DNA from: Salvia splendens
Taxonomy: Eukaryota; Streptophyta; Magnoliopsida; Lamiales; Lamiaceae
Direction: 5' to 3'
Assembly (NCBI RefSeq): GCF_004379255.2
Contig: NC_056053.1
Coordinates: 17,914,188 to 17,978,187, forward strand
Length of the DNA stretch: 64,000 bases
Numbering within the stretch: position 1 is the stretch's first letter; each line of letters starts with the position of its first letter. A model generated the notes under the pieces. It saw only the letters and a list, made by a program, of their open reading frames with translations. It had not been told where the DNA came from and made no database searches. A program made the translations under genes and the position numbers. Positions 42,619 through 53,626 of this stretch are shown here, piece after piece.

Positions 42619-44827
42619 TGTAACACCCCGACTCTTTCTACCATTTTTATTTGTTCTCGAAGTGATATTGTTTGTGCACTTGAAATTTTTTTTTCGCTTT
42701 TATTTATTTGTCGAGAGAAGTATTTCACTTTTTTTGGCAAACAATTATTCTTTTACTATCAATTAGGAACCCACTTGTTATGAGCCCAAAACTTTTAAAT
42801 TCTTCCTTCTTTGAGCCCAAAATTAGTCATCTTAATTTTAATCCAAGAATATCTATCATTCTACAATTTCAAATCCGCGGTCGTTATCTCAAATCTCTCC
42901 ACCACCCTGAAAAAGAGGAATATAATTAGTCAAATCTTTTCCCATCGAGATATATATTCTATCAATTCCACGTTTTTCTTCAGTTAAACCATTTCCAACA
43001 AAATCGAGAGTTATAAATTAGAGAAAGAGAGATTAGAGTTTAGCAAAGTCAGATTTTTCTTTCAATACCAAAAGGACCGAGAGAGGGAGAAGATGGGTGG
43101 CGATGTTTAGAGTTTTAAACGGAGGGGGAAGGTGTTGAGTGAGGCATTACCGGCCCCACAACGATGGCCAGCGACTTAGCGCCTTTGCGATTAGAAATTG
43201 GACACGGCAGGTATCTTCAACGGTGGCTGCTCGGTTGTATCCGAGATCCGAAACATCACTGCGGCGGCAGCGCTGGCTGATCAACAACGATGATTGAGAG
43301 TCGCGGCTGCGGCGAATCGCAACGGCGATGAGGGAAGAAGATAGGCGGAGAGCTGAGCCTTCGAGCTCGCCGACGATGACGACGGAGTACAGATCGGAGG
43401 GCAAAGAGAGAGAGATTGGGAACAAGGGCAGTAGCTGCGCGAAGGAAAGCAACCGTGCAGCGGTTCAGCGACGGCGGCGTCGGACATGGAGGGCGAGCAG
43501 CAGCAGCAAACCACAGCGGCGACTGTGCACTAGTCGTCGCGAATTTGGCGGTAGCTCTGTGTTGCCGAGAAAAGAGAAGGGGAGGCAGAGGAGGCCGGAG
43601 GCTTCAACTCGCGACATTGGCGGCGGTGGCGCTGTGTTTTGCCGGCGACAATCAGCGAAGGAGAAGAGAGATGGGACGACAGCTGTGAATTCATCGGAGA
43701 CAGCATGACATCATTGCTGGAAGAGGAGAAAAAGAGGAGCACTGCGTGAAGGCGTGAGGGGAGATGCGATACTTTGTTGAGTTCTGATTTTGAGAGCTTC
43801 AAATCCGAATTTCACGTATGGTGAGGAAAAGACGAAAGTTGGGCCTTATTTATTTAATATTTTGGGCCTAATGAATTAATTTAAATATTTGGGCTTACTG
43901 TTTTGATAACGAGTTGGAATTCATTTGGGTTGAGATAAATTAACTGAATGGAAGATTGGGCCGGAGTACTTTAAATCAATCATGCACGCTTTTCGAGAAT
44001 GGAATGGAACACAAGTTAAGGCTTTAAACGAATGAGGTGTGCTTTCTTTTTAAATAAGAGTTATGCCCTAAGTATATTTTTATGTGAAAATGATATGAAT
44101 ATTTGTCATGCCGTGTTTGAACCTATTTGATGTGGTTTTTGCCATCTATGGATAATCGAATTCGGGTCTGACTAGGGAGTGAGTCTCTACTCAGGCTAAT
44201 GTACACCTACGGGAGATCGTGCACTATCTTTCGAGTTGGCCGGTCTAGTGACTTGGAATGTGGCCACATTCCTTGTCATCAATGGTTCAGATATGGTAGA
44301 CATATATGAGAAAATGACTGCAGTCACGAATTTTACGATGGAAATGATTTTAGTGTCTTGGGCGATTTCTAAAGTTAAAACCCCAAGGTCACTCAATGGT
44401 GGCATGATAAATTTCTTTTTATAAAATGTTTTTGGCATGAGTCCACTGAGTGCATCAAGTACTCAGCCCTGCATTTCTTTTTAAAAATGTGCAGGTTGAA
44501 TGTGATGGTTGCGGTGGGTGTTGAGCAAGACCGTTGAAGAAATTTAAGTGTTTAGAATGTGTCATGTCTTCACACGTGACATATTTCTTCTCTCAAATGC
44601 TTCCGCTGAGTAGTTGTCCTTCTTTTGAGTTATTGTATCGCTGAGATAATATTCATTTTTGAGTTGTTGATGGTTGAGATACTCTGATTTTATTCGAGCT
44701 ATTCCCATTTGTTTCGAGTTATGGTCGAGTCGAGTTGTGTTGTTTTCCCCTTTCTTCCCCGCTTGTTTAATCTTCCTCTAGTCGCGATTAACCGTGTTTT
44801 ATATCATTAGAAAATGCGGGTGTAACA
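42619..44827 (+). mobile_element. Probable solo LTR of a Ty3/gypsy element (2.2 kb)
   Basis: The segment starts TGTAACACCCCGAC and ends GCGGGTGTAACA, inverted LTR-type termini. Within it lie a GC-rich block (43140-43760) and, near the end, CTCAGCCCTGCATTTC followed by TGTGCAGG, a phrase I associate with long chromovirus LTRs. Open frames in the GC-rich block are low-complexity and not protein-like. No internal region or matching LTR is nearby, and the flanking five bases are not identical, so the target duplication is lost or the ends are slightly misplaced. Confidence 0.6.
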
Positions 44828-45628
44828 TTATCAAGTGGCTTTGGATTGTACTACACATAAATGGGGTTAATCATTCAAATAACCACACCCCCAACCTTGA
44901 AAAAGGAGAACCAAAACCTCATTTACCTATCAAATAAAAACAAAAAAAGGAGCAGAACTGCAGTGCACCGGGGAACAAATCCAAAATAGAAATATCAGAA
45001 AACAGAAACAAATATTGTTTGTATGCTGAAATTGAAATTGAAAGAATAAAGTAGGAGCGCACCCCGGATCCACTTTGCTCCAGACAACATTTCCTCTGCG
45101 CTCTATTCATTTTATTTACTGTTAATTTCTTCTCTCTCAGTTCAAAAAAAGTCGTAGATTTTCCCCTCTGGTTTTACGCCGAATGGCAGACTGAACCGCC
45201 TCTTTCTCCCATTATATTCCTCCACTTGCCTCCCTTTCTCTCTCTTTACATGGTTTTAGTTTTGTTTGCTAGTTACAACAAACAACAACTTCTCTCTTCT
45301 TACTTTTTTTATTTTTGCATTTTAATTTTCTTTAATTATATAGACTCCAACCGTCTCCCCTCCTCTCTTCATTTCGCGTGTCACTTTCCGTTCGAGTAAT
45401 TTCTCCCCTTCTCCACCTTTGCATGTGCCCTTCCTTCTCACAGTTAACTGAGAAAAGATTTTTCTTGATTTTCGAATCAGTAAGAAATTTAGAGGGTGGT
45501 TTCCTTCACCATAAATGGGATGAGGAGGTAAACAAAATACCCCATAGATTGATTCTCTTCTTCATTAAGATTTTATTTTTCAATTCATGTGTGATATTGT
45601 CTGAATCAAGATAACAAACATTCTTGAA
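44828..45628 (+). promoter_or_regulatory. Promoter and 5' UTR region of the AIL gene
   Basis: A CT-rich leader (CTCTCTCTTTACATGG, TCTCCCCTCCTCTCTTC) precedes the ATG at 45629, typical of a long plant 5' UTR. A TATA-like AATTATATAGA sits near 45336. No other gene is seen. Confidence 0.45.
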
Positions 45629-48600
45629 ATGGCCCCAGATAACAACAACAGCAACTGGCTCTCGTTTTCACTTTCCTCAGTAGAAATGGAGCTCAACCCT
45701 TCCGAGTCTCAGCTGCACTCCACCCCATCCGATTCCCACCATTTCTACCCTTTCGCCCATAACTCCAATGGTAAACATATTACGTGAATAATTTATGTGT
45801 ATTTAATTAACGAATTCACTTCCGTGTTTCGGTTTGTTTTGCTGAGCCAAACAAGTTTGAAAAAAGTGGGAAAAGACAAGATAATGCACCCGTGTATTCT
45901 CCCATTTCTGTTACTTGAAGACTACATGCTTATTTTTAGCAATTTCCATTTATTTCATTCACTCATATATATACATACATACATGTGTGTTTCTTCCTCA
46001 TTCAATTCAAATTTCATTCTTTTAATTTCAGGCTGGTCTAACCAGAAAGGCGAGACGATGTACGCCCACCCGCCCAAGCTCGAGGACTTCTTCGCCGACG
46101 CCGACTCGACCGAGACTCAGGACTCGTCCCTCACTCACATCTACGAAGATCTCAACGCTATTTCCGCGTTTCAAGCCTTCTCCGCCAACTCGGGCTCCGA
46201 CTTCGACGACTCGGCCTTCCCCGCCCAGACTCAGTCCCCGGTTGAGTTGGTGCCCTTTTCTCAGGCTTCTGCAGCTCCCAATGCTCTCACTCTCCGAGTT
46301 AACTCGGAGAGTGAAACAAAGAGCTCGGGCAGGAAAATGGGGGATACCTTCGGCCAGAGAACTTCCATTTACAGAGGCGTCACAAGGTATGATTATGATT
46401 ATTATTGCAGAAATAAAATAGATTGAATTTGAAGAATTGAGGAAAATGTGAATTGTGATTGATGCAGGCATAGATGGACAGGTAGATATGAGGCGCATTT
46501 ATGGGATAACAGCTGCAGAAGAGAAGGGCAAGCGAGAAAAGGGCGTCAAGGTACGACTCCCATTTTGTTTTTATCTAATGGAGAGAGAGAAGAAGAAGAA
46601 AGAAAGAAGCATTTAAGATTCTTGAACATTTGATTCATGTCAAAGCAACAGGGAAGGGAGGGAAATGAAATGTGATTGGCTGCATGCCTTCCAACACATT
46701 AATTAATTGGCTTTGGAGAAGCTTATTTTTTTGTTTTTTTTATATCTCTATGTGGACTTGTTTCAATCAAGCTTTAATGGTGAGTGATTGATGGACTGTA
46801 AAATATGTTGTACTAGAAGAAATGAAATGAGGAAGTGGGCCGCCATTTGGTTGCAGGAATTAGTGCTTTTTTGGTTGAATTATTCCTTGGATTCTTCGTC
46901 TCCAGGTTCATACATGGGGATTTTGTCCTTGAGTTTTTCATTTTTGACTCCTTACACTCTGGTTAAAATTTCAAATAACTTTCAACTTTAACTTACTCAC
47001 TTTTTATGGTTTGACCATCCCACCCACCTTATTATCTGGCCTCACTTTTTTTCTCTTCGGTTTAATATATTTTATCATATAGGTGCACTATTAATTGTAC
47101 TACATGTAATGGTGTCCGATTGGAAAATGTGTTTACATGCTTGAAATTATGCATCCTTTTCTTGGACTTCAAATCTCAAATATCAAATAATCTCGAAAGA
47201 GTTAATTCATTCTTCTGTGATTTTGTTATTTAGTAGAAGTAGATTTTAATTTATGCGGCATTGTAATTGCTCCTACTGTTGTTGCATGTATCGGGATTAT
47301 GTTCGTGGTTGTTGCTCGATGTCTACCGTCTCGTGCAGTGTATTTAGGTAAACAAACATTCTTGTTTTCAGCTCCCTTTGCTTTGGTTGATTATGTTTTA
47401 TCATGTTTACACCTTGAAATTGTGTTCTCAGGTGGGTATGACAAGGAAGACAAGGCGGCAAGGTCGTATGATTTGGCTGCGCTCAAGTACTGGGGTCCGA
47501 CTGCAACCACCAACTTCCCGGTAAACTATGAATTTCGAGCTTTTGAATTTGGCCTTGTGGCGAACTAGTAGTGGCCTAACCGGGTTGAATTTTTCGTGCA
47601 GGTTGCAAATTACGCCAAAGAATTGGAAGAGATGAAGCATGCAACTAAGCAAGAATTCATAGCCTCACTTCGAAGGTAGTACTTATTTTGCAATGCATAC
47701 TTGATCTCAATCTTGTCATATAGCCAAGACGAGTTGTAACAAACTTAATCTCGACTTTTTTTTTTAGGAAAAGTAGTGGTTTCTCGAGGGGGGCTTCGAT
47801 CTACAGAGGTGTTACGAGGTTAGGAGGACTCTCTCTTAAGAATATCTATGGATTGATCATACTGCCCTTCTTAACTGATCCATTATGATTCGTTGCAGGC
47901 ATCATCAGCAAGGCCGGTGGCAGGCGAGAATCGGCCGTGTCGCTGGGAATAAGGACTTATACCTGGGAACATTTGGTAAACACACCCACCCGCCTAAATA
48001 GTAGATTCATACTCCCTCCATCCCATATTACTCGCACTTTTCATTTTAGGTCGTATATTTTGGATTGATTTTTTAGTTAAAAAAAATTAATATTCTAAGC
48101 ATAATAGGATATCACTTAATAATTAACTCTAATATACTAATATCCCAATTCTTATTTAAAATAGGAATAGTGCAAGTAGTTTGGAACGAACTGAAATACA
48201 AAATGCGAGTGTAATGAGACAGGGAGTATATTTTTCTTGAAAACATTGCCTAATGATTTAATAAATGTGTAGCAACTGAGGAGGAAGCTGCAGAGGCATA
48301 TGACATCGCCGCGATCAAGTTCAGAGGCATAAACGCAGTGACCAACTTCGAGATGAACCGGTACGATATCGATGCCATAGCCAAAAGCCCCCTTCCCTTA
48401 GGTGGCTCTGCGAAACGCATGAAGGTTTCGGTTGAAGCCGAGGAGAAACTACCTCTGTGCAATAGCAGCGGCAACATCAACTTCTCTGCCATCCAACCGG
48501 GTTCTGCCATCCCGTGTGGAGTCCCCTACGACACAACAACGCCTTACTACCACCACAACCTGTTCAGCGTTGGAGCCTCGGATGCGGCGGCCTCTGGGTC

Positions 48601-48664
48601 GGCCATGGTGAGCCTGATGCAGCCGCCGCCAGAGTTTTTCATCTGGCCTAACCAATCGTATTAG
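45629..48664 (+). CDS. AIL6/AIL7: AINTEGUMENTA-like AP2 factor (AIL6/AIL7, PLETHORA type)
   Basis: Nine exons: 45629-45770, 46032-46386, 46468-46550, 47339-47347 (a 9-nt microexon), 47432-47520, 47602-47675, 47768-47818, 47899-47975, 48273-48664; sum 1272 nt, 423 residues plus stop. The protein has [15 protein letters not shown] at the start, KLEDFFAD and [12 protein letters not shown] acidic motifs, then two AP2 domains at about 158-224 ([20 protein letters not shown]) and 260-318 ([20 protein letters not shown]) joined by the conserved ANT linker, and the C-terminal end [10 protein letters not shown]. These features place it with Arabidopsis AIL6/PLT3 and AIL7; I cannot separate the two. 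The family acts in the nucleus in meristem maintenance, root and flower primordia. Intron 8 carries a Stowaway MITE. All splice sites are canonical. Confidence 0.95.
48012..48226. mobile_element. Stowaway MITE in intron 8 of the AIL gene
   Basis: CTCCCTCCATCCCATATT on the left and AATGAGACAGGGAG on the right, TA at 48010-48011 and 48227-48228. Confidence 0.85.
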
Positions 48665-49645
48665 GTAGGCAGTGCTAGTGAGTGATACTAACTTACCGGC
48701 TAGGTTTTTAGGATGGATTCAGAAAAAAAGATTTAAGGTTTTTTTGGTGTAAGTAGAAACTTTTGATTCATTTCAATTTCTATGTACCAAAAACTGGAGG
48801 CACTCGATCGCTGTGGATTAATTTTCAACAGGTTTTCCATAGTCGTCGAATGATACGATGCTTATAGCTGATTTTGTTATATAATAATTGCAATTTGCAT
48901 AACATTCTTGATTCACTCTAATATTTTGGGGTTGACAATAAACTAGAGTAGACAGTATTACTTCTATATTGCATTTGGTCTTATAGTATTGAAAAATGGT
49001 AGTAACAAAAAGTTTCATCTTTTGATTGAATTATACGGACCTTTTGAAATTTAAGTATTGACAAATAGTAGTAACAAAAAGTCTCATATTTTGATTGAAT
49101 TGTACGGACCTTTTGAAATGATTACACCTTTCTATTTTAGTCGAATAAAAGTCGCAAATTGTAGTAGAGTCTCATATTCTATTCCTAACTCATTTCATTC
49201 ACGTTTCACTCAAATTTCATTTACAAGTTACCGACATTATTTTTCATTTTCTTTTTCGATTTCTCTGCAGTTACTTGTTACATTTACTTTTTTTTTTTAC
49301 TTTTAGTACTAAATTCAATATTCCAACGACTCGTGTCATTTCACCTTCCACTAAATTTTCAATCATTTTTTAATTTCTAAAACCCGAGCCAAATCAACAA
49401 GTGAACTAGTAAATGCTGACAGAACAAGTAAATGCTGACTGATAGTAATTAATTTCATAACTGTTTCATTTATTACCGTGATTTGAAAGATGTATCAAAT
49501 TGTTGCTTAAATCAAATAAAGTGAGTTAAAATCAAAAGGTAAAGCATAATAAAGTGTAAGTAGTAGAATAGAAATACAAATACTTGAGGGATGTAAGATT
49601 TATAAAATTCAAACAAAATGAAAAGGAAAAGAATCTTACAGCAAA
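48665..49645. other. 3' flanks of the AIL and TPR genes, no gene seen
   Basis: T-rich 3' UTR sequence, then AT-rich spacer. A phrase (TAGTAACAAAAAGT(T/C)TCAT with TTTTGATTGAATT and ACGGACCTTTTGAAAT) is tandemly duplicated at about 48999-49117. Confidence 0.5.
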
Positions 49646-50272
49646 TCAAGAGGCCAATCGCGCCAAGCCATCATGGGCCTCTTTCAAACCGGCCTCAAGT
49701 TGAAGGGCCTTCTGAAAAGCAGTCCGGGCCTCTTCCCTCATCTCCTTAATCTCGTAACAATGGCCCAACAAACAAAAAGCCCTCGAATTATCCGGGCTGA
49801 GCCCGACCGCTTCTTCCAAATCCGCAAGGGCCGAATCGACCCGCCTCTTCCGGTTCAGCCCGATGAGGAGGTCGGCTCGTCTCACGAGCGCGTCTCCCTT
49901 CTCCCTGTTTGAAAGGGCCTTGACGGCCGGCGGCGAGAGCGCGACATCGAGCGACTTGAGGGCGGCGGCCTTGTGGCCCATGAGGGTCTGGGCCATGGCC
50001 TTGAGGATGTGGGATGCGGGGTCGCGGGGGTCGAGGGCGAGGGCCTTGTCGGCCTCGTCGAGGGCGGACTTGGCGAGGGAGAAGGAGGAGGACTTGGTCT
50101 TGGTGGATCGGGCTCGGGCGAGGAGCTGAGCCCCCGCGATGAAGTGGCGGTGGGCCTGGTTGTTGGGGCGGGATTTGGAGCGGAGGGCGCGTTTGGGGAG
50201 GGTGTGAAGGAGGTAGAAGATGGCGAGGGTTAAGATTAGGATTCCCAATTGGATTACTATGTCTCTTTCCAT
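49646..50272 (-). CDS. TPR-repeat protein with N-terminal membrane anchor
   Basis: An intact intronless frame of 208 residues. Residues 5-24 (IVIQLGILILTLAIFYLLHT) form a membrane anchor followed by a basic stretch. Helical tetratricopeptide repeats follow, clearest in ALDEADKALALDPRDPASH, in ALADLEEAVGLSPDNSRAF and in the last repeat AFCLLGHCYEIKEMREEART with AFQKALQLE. Such repeats hold partner proteins. No enzymatic motif is visible; it resembles a small plant-specific TPR protein family of unknown role. The coding region is markedly GC-richer than its flanks, which also generates open antisense frames that I consider shadows. Confidence 0.85.
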   Translation of the reverse strand: MERDIVIQLGILILTLAIFYLLHTLPKRALRSKSRPNNQAHRHFIAGAQLLARARSTKTKSSSFSLAKSALDEADKALALDPRDPASHILKAMAQTLMGHKAAALKSLDVALSPPAVKALSNREKGDALVRRADLLIGLNRKRRVDSALADLEEAVGLSPDNSRAFCLLGHCYEIKEMREEARTAFQKALQLEAGLKEAHDGLARLAS

Positions 50273-50761
50273 CTCCCAACAATTGTTGCCTTTCTCAGTA
50301 GGGTTTTTTTATCTCTCTTTCGCTACTCCTCAATTATACAAACTCTCAACCAATTTAGTGATTTGCTTTTGGAATGTGATTTGACAAAAGTGGTCAGTAT
50401 TTTAATTAGATTTATATAAACCAGATTGATGGGCGAGTTGTGATATGTTATATTTGAAGATTATAAAACTAAATTAGTGCATCTCTAAATATCTGTAATA
50501 ACTCTAATCTGATCAAATTCTAACTAGACTGTACCCCAAGAAATATTGATCCAGAACAACTTAATGGCCTGATCTTAGGTGTAATTATTTTCTATGCTAG
50601 CATTTAAACTAACTTATTTGATATTCGAATGATAATTTTGACAGAATATTAAATTGAGTTTTTAACGTCTCAAGATATATACGGAGTATTAACTATTCTT
50701 ATAATCATTAGATAACTCACAAATTTGAGGACCATGAGTTCAACGTATTTGTGTTTTAATA
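50273..50761. other. 5' flank of the TPR gene, no gene seen
   Basis: CT-rich leader close to the ATG on the minus strand, then AT-rich spacer. Confidence 0.5.
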
Positions 50762-51014
50762 CTTCATCCGTCCACTAAATATAAAGCACATTTGTCATTT
50801 TTGGTTGTCCATAAAAAATAGTACATATTTAAAAAAAAGTTTTCAACAACTCCTCTCTTACTTTTTCTCCTTCCCTCTTAATTAATATGGACCCACATTC
50901 CACTAACACTAATTATTTCTTACTTTTTTCTCTTTACTCTTACTAATAAGATGGACCTCACATTCCGCTAACACTACTCATATCATTTACAATGTGTCAT
51001 ATTAACGAAGGGAG
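50762..51014. mobile_element. Stowaway MITE
   Basis: CTTCATCCGTCCACTAAAT on the left and ATATTAACGAAGGGAG on the right, TA at 50760-50761 and 51015-51016. Confidence 0.75.
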
Positions 51015-51868
51015 TATGATTTTTTTTAAATAGATGATGAAAAGTTAGAATGCAAGAAAATGATCAAGTTGAAATTCCAATGTATGAGAAATATGCCATA
51101 GACAATTATTTATAGATTCTTCGATTTTTGAGGCAAAAATATTGCTTGATGATTTATTGCTAATTTGTGTAAGGTAATTTTTTGTATTTTCTAAAAATTT
51201 GAGACCTTGAATTTTATGATTGCTACTCTTTAATCTTCATGTCCCCAAGGGTAGTTTTCTTTTTCCACTTTAGTATGTTCCACAAAATCAATTCATTTTT
51301 ACCTTTGACAAGTTTTTTTTAGGTGAATCTCATTCCCAAAGTCATTTTTATGAGATGAGGGAGTAATCTACAAAACAAAGTCTCTTGGCAATGGCTATGA
51401 TTATGAGCAGGGGATCTTCAACAATCAAAATTACACACACACTAGTTATACCATCTCCATATCCTATTCCACCAAAGACATTCACAATTGGAACCATGCC
51501 ATCATCCATTAAAGTCTGTTTATGCCTCTTATCTACTTTTTATTTCACTTACACCCTTCTTTCCATACAACAATCAAACTCCCCTTAAGCAAATCCATGA
51601 TCATTCCCAAAGCTATCACAGTCTACCCCAACTCTCTACTACTCAACCCATCAGATCATGCTATAACCTCCACCATTATGATAGAAATCTAACCATATTA
51701 CATATATTTATCTTTTAAATCGATATTTTTCAACCATTCTACTATAATCAACAAGAAACCACCAAAACTGTAGGAAAACAAAATACAGGACCGCAAACAT
51801 TGTAATGTTAAAATTTGGCCATAAATCTCACATGATCAAAAATGTAATCAAGCCAAATAAAAGAGCAA
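51015..51868. other. Spacer and 3' flank of PNO1, no gene seen
   Basis: A solitary Stowaway-like right terminus (GAGATGAGGGAGTA) ends at about 51365. Short frames at 51385-51720 have no recognisable family. Confidence 0.45.
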
Positions 51869-52570
51869 TCAAAACCTTTCAGCGAGGCGAGCTGTAACTG
51901 CTCTCAGCTTTGAATAAACTTTAGCAGCAGGAGACCCCAAAATCAGACTACAAAGCGAGTCCCTCGCGACTTTAATATTAGCAAACGACCCAAGCATATG
52001 AATCTTCGAATCCGCAATCACAATCCTCGTCCTCGTTGAATTCTCAATCGCGAATTTCGTCTTTCCCCCTTTCCCACTCAGCCGCCCGATCGCTCGCGAC
52101 AAGTGCTCCCCTTTCAGCGTCTTCACATCCTTGATCTCGAACGACTCCACGTACAGCTCATCCATCCGAAGCAGGGCCACAGCGTCGATCACGTCGAACC
52201 CGAGCATGAAGGCGTGGACGAAGTCGGCGCACTTCTGCAGGTTGCTCACGTCGGGGGTATCGCGCCGGGTCTTCAGCTCAACCCTGCGGGCCTTCAGATT
52301 CATCCGGATGTCGATTTTCATCTCGTCGTAGATCGGTGTGTAGATTTCGAGCCACGCCTTTTTCAGCGGAGTGTAGCGGTGCGGCGGGGCTGAGATTTTG
52401 CGGAATTGGATCTTTCCATCGGAGATTTCGTGGGCTGAGAGCGGCCGGAAGTTCGGTTTTTGAGCGAATAGGACCGACGGCTTCTTCGGGGGAGCGGCTG
52501 ATGCGGCTTCGACGTCCATGGCGACGGGAGAGGAGGCGGCGGCGCCGATTTCGGGCGACGAATTTTGCAT
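51869..52570 (-). CDS. PNO1: PNO1 (Dim2) 40S ribosome assembly KH protein
   Basis: An intact intronless frame of 233 residues. The first 45 residues are low-complexity; from residue 50 on the sequence follows eukaryotic PNO1 closely (FRKISAPPHRYTPLKKAWLE, IRMNLKARRVELKTR, ADFVHAFMLGFDV, ALLRMDELYVESFEIKDVKT). Two KH folds are expected; the C-terminal KH carries the GKGG loop at 166-169 within GRLSGKGGKTKFAIEN. PNO1 binds the 3' end of 18S rRNA precursors with Nob1 in the nucleolus and cytoplasm and is needed for 20S pre-rRNA processing. No defects are seen; length fits the family (about 230-270). Confidence 0.96.
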   Translation of the reverse strand: MQNSSPEIGAAASSPVAMDVEAASAAPPKKPSVLFAQKPNFRPLSAHEISDGKIQFRKISAPPHRYTPLKKAWLEIYTPIYDEMKIDIRMNLKARRVELKTRRDTPDVSNLQKCADFVHAFMLGFDVIDAVALLRMDELYVESFEIKDVKTLKGEHLSRAIGRLSGKGGKTKFAIENSTRTRIVIADSKIHMLGSFANIKVARDSLCSLILGSPAAKVYSKLRAVTARLAERF

Positions 52571-52906
52571 CGTGTAGGAGAAGGGAATGCGAAAACCCTA
52601 GCTCTGATGTCAATGGAGATGGCTTGGGTTTTTGGTTATAATCGGATGTGGCTGTGTAGAACAAATAGGGGCGGGGGTTATTGGGCTTGGGCAACTTGTG
52701 TTGGGTATATTTGTTGGTAGATGTTAGGCCCAATACATAAATAATTTCAGTTACAAAGCATGTATAAACATTTTATACATTCGGACCCAAAGCGGATCGG
52801 AACTAAGCCTGTTATATTATAAATTGGTAGAACAGACTTCACACGTGTTTTTACCTTCTTTCTATTTTTATTTATTTCTCTATTTCTTACTATTTTTTAT
52901 ACTGTA
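52571..52906. other. 5' flank of PNO1, no gene seen
   Basis: Promoter-side sequence of PNO1, with repeated GGCCCAATA/GGGCTTGGG words (TGGGCC/TGGGCY), a motif class found upstream of plant ribosome-related genes. Confidence 0.45.
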
Positions 52907-53128
52907 CTCCCTCCGTTCCATGTTAATAGGGTCATTTTTTTATTTTAGGAAGTTCCAAGTTAATTTAGTCATTTCTATTTTTGGCAAAAAGTAATTCTCT
53001 CTTTTACTTTATTCTATCTCCATCTCTCTTACTTTATTATCTCTTACTTTATTCACCAACTATTTAACACACTATTCTTAAACTCTGTGCCGAAAACGAA
53101 TGCCTTTATTAGCATGGAACGGATGGAG
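52907..53128. mobile_element. Stowaway MITE
   Basis: CTCCCTCCGTTCCATG on the left and CATGGAACGGATGGAG on the right are almost perfect inverted repeats; TA at 52905-52906 and 53129-53130. Confidence 0.9.
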
Positions 53129-53249
53129 TATTACATAGTAATTCAAAGTGTACGTTTCTAATTTATTTTCTATTAATATGAAGTAGTAGTAAATTGTTAA
53201 TAATTATTTACCTTATTAAAAATAAAATGTAAGAATTGTAAAGAAACAC

Positions 53250-53603
53250 TGATACGATCATATCTCTTAGGATCTTCTAATTATTTAGTTTTCCCTTATT
53301 CACCATATCTTTCCCATATTTGTTTAGATATTTGTTTCTTGTTCATTAAGTTAGAGTAGTAGTATTCTAGTATTATAAATAAGAGAGCTTGTTATCGTTT
53401 TAATCATTCAATGAATATATTATTTTCCACAACTTGTCTTGAGTAACAAGAATATCATATTTCGTTTCCAAATTGTTGTTCATCGGAGAACGTCCGAAAA
53501 ATCAGCAATTCGTGAGCTTTCCTTCGAGCACGTCGAAGGTTTGATCACCTTATCTCTCCGAGAAGTTAGCCATCCGGCCTCGTTACGGAGAACGTCCGTA
53601 ACA
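53250..53603 (+). repeat. LTR1 of the compound element
   Basis: 354 bp, TGATACGATC to CCGTAACA. The TATA-like TATTATAAATAAG lies near 53372. Nearly identical to LTR3 across its length. Confidence 0.9.
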
Positions 53604-53626
53604 ACTGGTGCTTTCATCCCGTACTC

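Noticed and set aside
42601..42627. Exact target duplication for the 42619-44827 solo LTR
   Set aside because: The five bases on the two sides (GTACC and TTATC) do not match, so no TSD is claimed.
43147..43802. Several overlapping long frames in a GC-rich block on both strands
   Set aside because: Low-complexity Arg/Ser/Gly-rich translations in all frames, inside a segment with LTR-type ends; no protein family or splice structure.
49673..50233. Long antisense frames over the TPR gene
   Set aside because: They are GC-driven shadows of the minus-strand TPR coding region, which alone gives a recognisable repeat protein.
51385..51718. Two overlapping short frames with many Ser/Thr/Tyr
   Set aside because: No start context, no homologous pattern, located between a Stowaway remnant and the PNO1 3' flank.
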